Shown here: one piece after another, positions 41,901-49,900 of the stretch
Position numbering within the stretch: the first letter of the stretch is position 1
How the letters are laid out: every line of letters begins with the position of its first letter
DNA from: Priapulus caudatus
Lineage: Eukaryota > Priapulida > Priapulimorpha > Priapulimorphida > Priapulidae
NCBI RefSeq assembly: GCF_000485595.1
Contig: NW_014577176.1
Coordinates: 474,890-538,889 of the forward strand
Reading direction: 5' to 3'
DNA: 64,000 bases
Translations under genes and position numbers: made by a program
The notes under the pieces: model-generated
What the model was told of the DNA's origin: nothing
The model's database searches: none
The model's input: the letters and a program-made list of their open reading frames with translations, nothing else

Positions 41901-44900
41901 GCGACGCGAAGCGGAGGCATTGATTGAACAGCGTTGCCCCTGGCAACCAGAGGCAATCAATGCAGCCGCACGTGGCCGCAGTTATGGCTGCCGCAGTCAA
42001 GATGGCTGCCGAGTGTCGCAATAATAGGGTGCTGGCTGGTAAGGATTAATCGAGGGGATCCTAATTAGCTGGCGTGATCGTGCAGTGACTGCAAAACGTT
42101 AATGTTAACATAGGGCTATAGCATTGACCATGTTATGACGATAATGCAGACTGACACTAGCTAATCAGTCATGCATGCAATCTAGTTCAAGAGGCTTAGT
42201 TGCCGCTAATCAGGCGTGAATTCTATCAACGCCGAAAGCAGCGGCCATGTTCAGCGCACGTGACGCGTTCCTGCGAATAGACGGCGCCACCTCCTGGAGG
42301 TTAGTGGCACAGAATACCGGGTCTTTCCCGTTAGGGGCCGCCACCGTCCAGTGCGAGCAGGGNNNNNNNNNNCACCCGCGCTGTCCGCACGCTGCCGGAG
42401 CCGCTATGTCGCCACCTGTCACGCACCCACGCCAGCTGGTCGGGGTTTTGGTGCAACTAATCCCCAATCAGGCGGCGTGTGCGTGACAATCATTAGCGGT
42501 ACCGAGTTAGTGTGTGAACAGGCCCGGTGATGAGTCAATGGCTGCTCGGAGTGACGTTAAGAGCCGCTCATCACCGGGCGGGATTACATGCGCTAAATGC
42601 GGCGTGAAAAAGCTGTTAGCGCGTGGGGCAGCGGCCATTTTGACTGCTCGTGACGCGTTTGCGTGGATAGGCGGAGCCACCTCCTGGACGGTGCCGTGGC
42701 AGAATAGCGGGTTGCTCCCGTTAGCTCCCGTTGGGGGCCGCCACCGTCCAGTGCGGGCAGGGTGAAGCCAAGCGAACGCGGATGCGCGGGGCACGGTGGT
42801 TGGTGGGACATGGCACGTGGTTGCCATGTCCCACGTGCGAGGGGGGCGCCTATAAAAACAGCTGCACGAGCTGTCTCGGGGAATCTGCTCCCGACTTCAG
42901 ACGCGACCACTTGTACCTTGTAACAGTGCAGTATTGAATCTAAATTAAACGAACAACTAGTCATGGTATATATTCTTTGACTTGTCTTTCTCTATGTCTT
43001 TTGGATACGAATACGACATCACAATTTATAACTATCAAGTAACGTCAAACATCTTCGTTACATAAGAAGTACAAGTAAACAAAATAAGTTTCACTTTGTA
43101 CCTTAAAGGCAGCCATTCTGAATGTTTTCCCTGCTTTCTCGATATTAGCACTGCCATTGGATTTTTCCACCTCGTGCAACTGATGAACCTTGTCCAAGCC
43201 TCTCCTTGCAAATTCCTGTATAATCATATCAATTAAACTAGATTTTGATATACACATATGGGATTACAACTCGTACATCAATGAACCCTTATTAGTAAAG
43301 GGGTGATTATGAGGAAATCTTCACGATTGCAATACTATTGCTATTGCTGAAAGTACGATTGCAATATAACTATATCGATCATACCATCATACTATATCAT
43401 ACCATGTTCAAATTTTATACATGTGCAGAAAACAAACAAAAAAACAAATGATTTCCAAAAGGTTAAATTGATCGAAAAATTCAAAACATTTACTTTTCAT
43501 AAAATTCAATTATGTTCATTTTATACATTTTCTTTCATGACTAGAAAACAAGCCTAACGAGTATGGCCAACTAAATTAACATTAGAAATAAAACAACTAT
43601 AACAATTCATGATAAAACAACTATGGCTGTGCAAAGCCATGCACTTATTACTACATTTTTGGAGGCAAATGCTTGTCAAGGAAACGTGTGGTTCTGTGTG
43701 GTCATAAACTTACCAGTGTTGTGAATAAAGAATTACCTCTGCATTGTTATGCATTTCACACTCAATGTAGCACTGGCACACTGCTAAATACAAGGTGCTT
43801 CTCCAGCTGAGAAAGCCAACTCCCAATAGTGGATAGGACTGTTCCATGCATGTGCAACTCCAAATTAAAAACTCAACTGCCTATATAAAAACCACAGTTT
43901 GGACAAAGAATAAGCATAGGTAAAATTTTTAATCATACATTACAACACATTCGTTACTGCTACTCAATCATACGTACATACTCATACATGCAGGGCCTCT
44001 GTAAGCAAAGTCAAGTATGCATGCATGTGTGATGTAACCTGCACCTGCACATTTTACTTGAATAATAACAATTGAGCATATATATGGCAATGAATTATTA
44101 CTTACCTTAGCAGAGTGTTCATTCATCATCAGCATTCTACACAAACCGTACATCAGCACGGTGGCATTATAGACGAGCCAGAACACCTCCGGTACTTGCA
44201 AAACATACTGCATGAATATCTGCAGAAACTTTAGAAGCTTCATCACACTGCAAATGGTGCTTGCATCTATAGGTGCTTTGGATTCACAGAGAGTCTCACA
44301 CCTACAGCCCACAACTCCTAGCAATGCACGACCCTGTGGGACAGATGTCTTTATTAAATATATGTTGTTGTGCCTATAACTGATATTGATATTTAATATG
44401 ATTGACATTATAATATACAAATTCACACCACTGTGAACTTCATGCTGCTTGAAAATAAATACATTAAAAAATATTATTGAAATTATCAAGAATATGAATA
44501 GAAGACAATAAATAGGAACTTGCAGTGAAATACAATAGACAATACATTATTTAATCAGAAATAACTGACTGTGAGTAGTGAAAGTGGAGAGTCCAGTCCA
44601 CTAGCGAAAAATTCTTTTTCGAGCTGTAGCCCATCAGTTATGCTGAATATGTTCGTAGACGAAATCTCGCACAGAGCAAGGCTGTAGCAATGCGTCTCCG
44701 CAAGATAGCAATGCTAAAACAAATCACATCAAATGTTACTACCAAAAATCTTGTATAACCACCACCCGCAGTGCCGGATTAACCATTAAGCAGACTAAGC
44801 ACGTGCTTAGGGCACCAGGTCCAAAGGGGGCACCACAAAGTTGGGAAAAGGGTAAAAAGAAAAAAAAATGAATAAAGATTTGTACTTCCCAGGTGTACCA

Positions 44901-46421
44901 CAAGGGGCCCCCAGCAATACAATACAATACAAGGGGCCCCTAATGCCACCCAACAAGGTGCTAATTCCCAATTATCAGAAAGTGAAAGGTACTCAAAGAC
45001 TTGTCAGACACTCATTGATGCTTATCCAGATGACATGAACAACACTTTGTCTACAGAGCTTCAGCAGTTCCATTCATATGTTCTTCATAAGTGTAAAACA
45101 ACCAAGAAAACATCTTTCACTCACATGGAACTTTACAACACAATTGCAGAAGACAAACTAGAGAGTGCCTTTCCAAATGTTGAAATTGCCTTAAGAATAT
45201 TTTTAACATTAATGGTCACCAACTGCACAACAGAGAGGTCTTTCTCACAACTAAAACGTGTAAAAAAAACAAATAGATTGACTCGTAGTCAGAATGAAGG
45301 TGTACATGCATGTACGCTCAAAATTGCCTCAAATACCATCTCCTGCTATCTACATTTTAAAAAATTTCTGGGGGAGGACCCCCATACCACCGCCTGTTTA
45401 TCACCACCCTCCATGAAATCCTACATAAATTTTTGTACTGCTGCAACCTGCATTGTATATTTGGTCAGACAGGTCAACAACTAAAATGGACTGGGTCAGT
45501 GTGGAAAGGAGGGGGGCACCAAGATTGGTCAGTGCTTAGGGCACCAGTGAGCCTTAATCCGCCCCTGACCACCCGGCCCCTTCTCACCAGAAAAAGAAGT
45601 ACCTAGATGTCATCATTACAAGCATTATTCCTTGTCATTGGTGACAGCATAGCCAACAAATTCTAAAAGGATCCATAGTACATAGTCATATAGTAGTAGT
45701 ACCTTACATTCCAACAGAAAATCTCCTATCTCAATTAGTTTGCTATGTAGTATTTGTTTCTGAAGACGATTCCTATATTTTTCCCAGATGGCAAACAAGG
45801 TTTCTGACCTGGAAAACATATTAAAATTAAAATAGAATTTATTGCACAAATATCACTCCGATACATTGGCAAAAATAATTAATTAATGTACTAATTAGTA
45901 ATTACTATAATATAATATAATAAATTAATATTACACACACACACGCACGCACACTCACACACACATATATATTATTTTATATTCAATAATTAATATATTC
46001 AATTGCATAGTAAGCCAATATATGTATATATATATATACATGTATCCAATAATACAATAGTGGCAATACATAATCCTAAGGCTAAGTAATATTATTATTA
46101 AGACTAGAGTAGGGCCTAAAGTGCTCATGATACAATCACAGAGGGTAGGCCCTAATTGGCAGTAATTACGGAAGAGTAATAGCTTTTATACCGGATTAAT
46201 GACTATAGACCCGTTGTAACTTACAGCTTATGAGGACAGCTGTCACTGTCACCTGCACTTTCTTCAAGTCTCACACATTTTTCTCGGCTGGTTTTCTTGT
46301 TACAAATTTCAATCTGTTCCATGAAATCTGAGAGTTCCTGCTGGAGTGATAATTCAACCACTCCGCTTACTTTCCCTGGAAGAACCTTTAGGCGTGGTCG
46401 AAACATACCGGGTAAACTCAT
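23097..46421 (-). CDS. CFAP54: Cilia- and flagella-associated protein 54 (complete, 48 exons)
   Basis: CFAP54/FAP54 is a large scaffold of the C1d projection of the axonemal central apparatus and is needed for ciliary motility. The 48 exons I could define total 8706 nt (2901 residues plus stop) and every junction is phase-consistent; the human protein is about 3100 residues. Recognisable family segments include TLFAIWEKYRNRL...IEIGDFLLECK (exon 2), FWLVYNATVLMYGLCRMLM (exon 4), LWPRTQTERLLSDMF...FLAVLETL (exon 8) and the AGIWGC-like ARCGVWGCLLAGILVTDVA (exon 34). Exon 18 (RLVVSRLQSNESYVFAVAAY) looks fibronectin-III-like. The gene starts 484 bp from geminin on the other strand, with an RFX X-box between them. 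Introns hold a hAT element, a solo LTR and a TTAGGG-bearing TIR element. Exon 25 uses a GC donor. Confidence 0.95.
28590..28641. repeat. GTGC/GTGT microsatellite
   Basis: GTGCGTGC runs flanked by GT runs, in CFAP54 intron 35. Confidence 0.85.
30801..31041. mobile_element. TIR element with internal TTAGGG repeats, CFAP54 intron 31
   Basis: The terminal inverted repeats read GGGTCTATGTCCCCCAGGGT followed by ACTGCCGGAACGTAC on the left, with the reverse complement on the right. The flanks repeat CCATACTAT exactly (30792-30800 and 31042-31050), a 9-bp target duplication, with small ambiguity at the junctions. The core has five TTAGGG/TTTAGGG units in a row. A subterminal second palindrome (GGTACGGTCCGG) also repeats. 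There is no ORF. Confidence 0.85.
31590..32150. repeat. Tandem pair of ~190-bp repeats ending in (GGAC)n, CFAP54 intron 30
   Basis: Two direct copies (about 31611-31800 and 31917-32105) share GACTTATGGCCATTTCCATT, GGCTCGAAAGTA and GTTCTTGAGTTATCGTTGAC. The second runs into TGTTGACGGACGGACGGACG, the same minisatellite tail as in the left-edge repeat. This suggests that the GGAC tail marks the end of a family of non-autonomous elements. Confidence 0.7.
38468..38727. repeat. 23-bp tandem array abutting the exon 14 splice acceptor of CFAP54
   Basis: About 11 units of ACAGTAAAGTTACATGATGATAT (read in two parts: ACAGTAAAGTTACATG and ATGATAT). One unit is shortened (ATGAGAAT) and there are a few substitutions. 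The array begins at the intron base next to exon 14. On the minus strand each unit reads ...TGTAACTTTACTGTAT, and the exon-proximal copy reads TAACTTTACTGTAG, the actual acceptor. Confidence 0.9.
41847..43062. mobile_element. Solo LTR (Gypsy-like), CFAP54 intron 6
   Basis: A GC-rich 1.2-kb block begins TGTAACGA and ends TCGTTACA, perfect 8-bp inverted termini with TG...CA ends. TAAG flanks it on both sides (41843-41846 and 43063-43066), a 4-bp target duplication. Inside are a TATAAAA box (42851), an AATCTAAATTAAA polyadenylation-like stretch (about 42936) and a 160-bp internal duplication (about 42200-42362 and 42600-42762). A 10-base assembly gap lies at 42363-42372. No internal gag/pol region is present. 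It ends 39 bp from the exon 6 donor. Orientation is inferred from the TATA box as plus. Confidence 0.8.
44769..45567 (+). mobile_element. hAT transposon remnant with ZMYM1-like C-terminal fragment, CFAP54 intron 2
   Basis: The ends read CAGTGCCGGATTAACC and (right, inverted) CAGGGGCGGATTAAGG, with inner repeats GCTTAGGGCACCA. An exact 8-bp target duplication ACCACCCG flanks it (44761-44768 and 45568-45575). The plus-strand ORF at 45035-45484 encodes the hAT dimerisation region: FPNVEIALRIFLTLMVTNCT followed by TERSFSQLKRVKK. This is the type seen in ZMYM1-like hAT transposases. The catalytic part is absent, so it is an internally deleted copy. Confidence 0.92.
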
Positions 46422-46667
46422 TATAACTATAAGTTATATAACGATATTAAATATCAAAAGTCAAACGTCAGCTTCCTGTAGATGCAGGTCAGATCTATGC
46501 CATGATCAGGTCAACGTAGTTAGTGGGTAACTGCAGCTCGGAGCGTTTCTATGGCAACACCTTCTTTGCCTCGAAAATGGCACTTGGTTCAAAATAAACG
46601 ACACGTCACACCTGACGTTACTGTCGTAAGATCCTGTAACTCTCACATAGATATCTACTATATACAT

Positions 46668-46705
<38 letters not shown>

Positions 46706-46904
46706 AATGTAATTGTTTATAGATAGTGTATATTAATTGTAGCTATCTACGCCTATGGTCAGTCTCATACCACGGCGTAGAGAAAATCTTTAATGACGTC
46801 AACATTTTAGCGCAGGGGTTGTGATTGGACAATCGGGAAAGGGGGCGCCACTTATCGGTCCCGCTTCGTTTCCGAAATACGAATACGAAATACTAGAAGT
46901 TGTT
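46422..46904. promoter_or_regulatory. Divergent CFAP54-geminin intergenic promoter
   Basis: 484 bp separate the two start codons. Contents are an RFX X-box (46545-46558), an (AT)n tract (about 46668-46700), an inverted CCAAT motif (GATTGG at 46823) and a GC-rich GGGGGCGCC element next to it. No obvious TATA box is placed for either gene, apart from the AT tract. Confidence 0.6.
46545..46558. promoter_or_regulatory. RFX X-box
   Basis: GTTTCTATGGCAAC fits the ciliary RFX consensus GTHNYYATRRNAAC at all 14 positions. It lies 124 bp upstream of the CFAP54 start codon, the usual spacing for X-box-controlled axonemal genes, and 347 bp from the geminin start. Confidence 0.75.
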
Positions 46905-49900
46905 ATGAATTTTCACGCTTCTCAGTCGCAAGAAAATGCGAAAATTACAAAGTTCTTCTCAATGAAAGGCGTAGACGAAAGAAAAAGGAATACAGCAGCG
47001 TTGGTTAGTTTTATGAGGGTATCTGAGTGAGAGACGGTCTCCTACGTTTACCTACTCTGTTATTTGCGAAAATTGCCAGTGTCACTAGCCTAGGCCTATA
47101 ACTTATAAGTATAACCCAAACCCAGGATAGGTACAATAATGTAAGCCTATCCTGGGTTTGGGTTACATTATTGTATCTAGTGTCAGTAGGCCTAACGCTG
47201 AGAGCACAGGGACTTGAAGCGTTTCAATAAAATATAATGCTAACTAAATACGAAATCTATTTACTACTACTAGTAGTCTAGTGTACTACCAAATTCTTAA
47301 TGTTTCACCTCTCTTGAATCACCTATTATTGCCGACAGTTTCCTGTAAATTCCGTCCAAATCCTACGTGCAACCATATTCGCGGCTCCACTGTTGCACGC
47401 TTACACTAATATATATAGTATAATACTTATATAATACTTATATAATACTTATACTAATCTATATATATTAGTGTAAGCGTGCAACAGTGGAGCCGCGAGA
47501 GCAATGGCGCCGGCAGCGTATATTGTACTACTATATATATTAGTGTAAGCGTGCAACAGTGGAGCCGCGAGAGCAATGGCGCCGGCAGCGTATATGGTTG
47601 CACGTTGGATTTGGACGGAATTTACAGGAAACTGTCGGCAATAATAGGTGAAAGAGAGTATAGAAACATTAAGAATTTGGTGGTAAATAGATTTCGTATT
47701 TAGTGAGCATTATATATTATTGAAACGCTTCAAGTGCCTGTGGCTGAGAGGGTCTATGTCCCCCAGGGTACTGCCGGAAGGTACCCTGGGTACGGTCCGG
47801 TATACCGGAACGTACCCTGGTACTATCTAAGATGCCGGACCGTACCTTGCCTACTCCAGTTACGAGTCTAGGGAGTCGTCTACGCCTACTCCCTAACCCT
47901 AATCCTAGTAGTATTAACCCTAACCCTAACCCTAACCATATCAAATAGTTACCAGGGTACCGGTACCAGGGTACGTTCCGGCAGTACCCTGGGGGACATA
48001 GACCCTATGAGCGTCAGGAACAGTGCAGTGGCCGCGTGACAGTGTTATCACATAAATGATATTTTTATGTTGCCTATAAACATTACTATATCAATTTTTG
48101 CCCTAAATATGCACATGTTTTCTTATCAGCAATAATATTTATATCAAATCTCCATAAAATTTTCATGCACTGACCATTTCATGTTCCTCGTAATAATTTA
48201 TGGTTCTTGGTTACCATATTCTACAACATCCTGCACTGTATAAGTGGCATACGTGGAGGCGACGCATGCGCAACTGGACTGCCATACTCGCAGCCTCGTA
48301 AATTGGAAATAAGGCTGCCGTAACTCCAGCCACGGCCTTATTTTGTTTGCCTCGTCACAGTATATACACTACAGCGAACTAATGTGTACTATTAGCAGGG
48401 TGCGAAACTAACGGGAGTCCAGAGTCAAATACTCCCTAATTTATTTTCGGACTCCTGATTTGACATATGCAGGAGTCCATGTGACTCCCTGAAAATTCTG
48501 CTATATGCACTAACTAGTTCGTTCCACAGCATGGCCTCGCGGAATTATCGTATTTTTCCAGCAAATGTCCCTAAGAAAATTTAGCAGATGTGCACCGCAA
48601 ATGTCCTCCAATGTCCAACGTGTTATTGTTAATATCTTTAGTTTTGAACTTCAGACTGCCGACTCCCCCATTTTGCTGCGGACTCTCTCTTTTTTAGGGT
48701 AGGGGGTTCGTTGGACTCCCTACTTAGTTAAAAAGTTAATTTCTAACCCTGTATAAGTATAAGTTGTAACAAAGCTGAACTAAACTGTACTATAATGCAA
48801 AGTTTAAGCAAGTTAATGCAAAGTTTAATAAAACAAGCCAAATATTGTAAGATATTTATTTTCTCTGTGATATACTTTTTCATCAGTTTTTAAGAAGGTA
48901 GACGATTTTCCAATGGATAGGTATCAAGTTTTGTATTGACGTTGGTATTGCAGCCTGGTCAGTGGTCGGGCTAGGGTAGCAGTGGGTGGGTGTGTATAAA
49001 GGTTGTGAGATGTCCTCATTTAACCAAGAAACTTTAGTTCCTGTGCTAGTGTTGTTGTTTGGTGTTGTGTCCGTTGGTGATGTGTAATGAACGAGCAAGA
49101 CTCACCGACACTAGGGTTAACTCAAGCGTGATTATGTGACTGATCCTTACCATTCACACGTGATTGATTTTGGAGCTAGTTTTATTCTTGTGCCATTCAT
49201 CGGCTAACCAGTGCATGACTTTTTATATCCCAAGCTTTTAATCATATCAATGAGCTTTTCTGTATTATTTTTACATATCAAAAAGGCGGAAAGACAAGAT
49301 GTTGCAAAGCCTAGAAGAACTCTACAAACTTTACAGCCAGCTGCGAATAGCAAAACTAGGCTAGTTGGGATTCAAGGCACAGTGGATCCAACACTTGTGA
49401 GAAAGGTAAACAACATTCTGTTAAATACCATTTGCTGAGGAGTGAACATTCAAGTATTTTCGTTTATTTGTTTAATCAGTGTAAATGGAATATGGACATA
49501 CATCTTGAAATAAGTTAGATCAGATTTCATGATAATATAACAATAAGTTTACATAAGTTATTCATTTATTAAACCTGTTGCCAATAATTCTAACAACTAG
49601 TCTAGTTCGCTGTGTCAAGCTAACAACTAGTCTAGTTCGCTGTGTCAAGCTGAATAAAATTGCTTTAGATTGCCACCAAATGACACCATGACCACTCAGA
49701 GTGATAAATGTAATCTACTGGTATAATGCAATGATAAAATAGACCACAATGACACGTGTGGTTCAATAGCCTAGAGTGCACATGCATAACCCATACCTAA
49801 CCCATAGAACTACGCAACTCTGCCGTCACATACCAAATGGTAATAACCATGTTTCTGACTGGTCTACGACTAAGAGTATGTAAGATTAAATAGTAGGAAA

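Larger units (their letters stand above)
37636..46421 (-). other. CFAP54: CFAP54 exons 1-16 (coordinates)
   Basis: 1: 46225-46421; 2: 45703-45808; 3: 44570-44713; 4: 44106-44333; 5: 43737-43880; 6: 43102-43215; 7: 41510-41608; 8: 40998-41193; 9: 40831-40905; 10: 40254-40505; 11: 39731-39918; 12: 39377-39512; 13: 39069-39275; 14: 38259-38467; 15: 37800-37964; 16: 37636-37707. The donor of exon 3 (ACA|GTCAGT) is weak but required by phase. Confidence 0.85.

Noticed and set aside
23097-46421. CFAP46 (TTC40) as the identity of the large ciliary gene
   Set aside because: The segments LWPRTQTERLLSDMF, TLFAIWEKYR and the GVWGCLLAG block match CFAP54; CFAP46 shares only the general helical-repeat style.
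46821-46904. Upstream in-frame extension of geminin exon 1
   Set aside because: The extension begins with GTG rather than ATG; the first in-frame ATG is at 46905.
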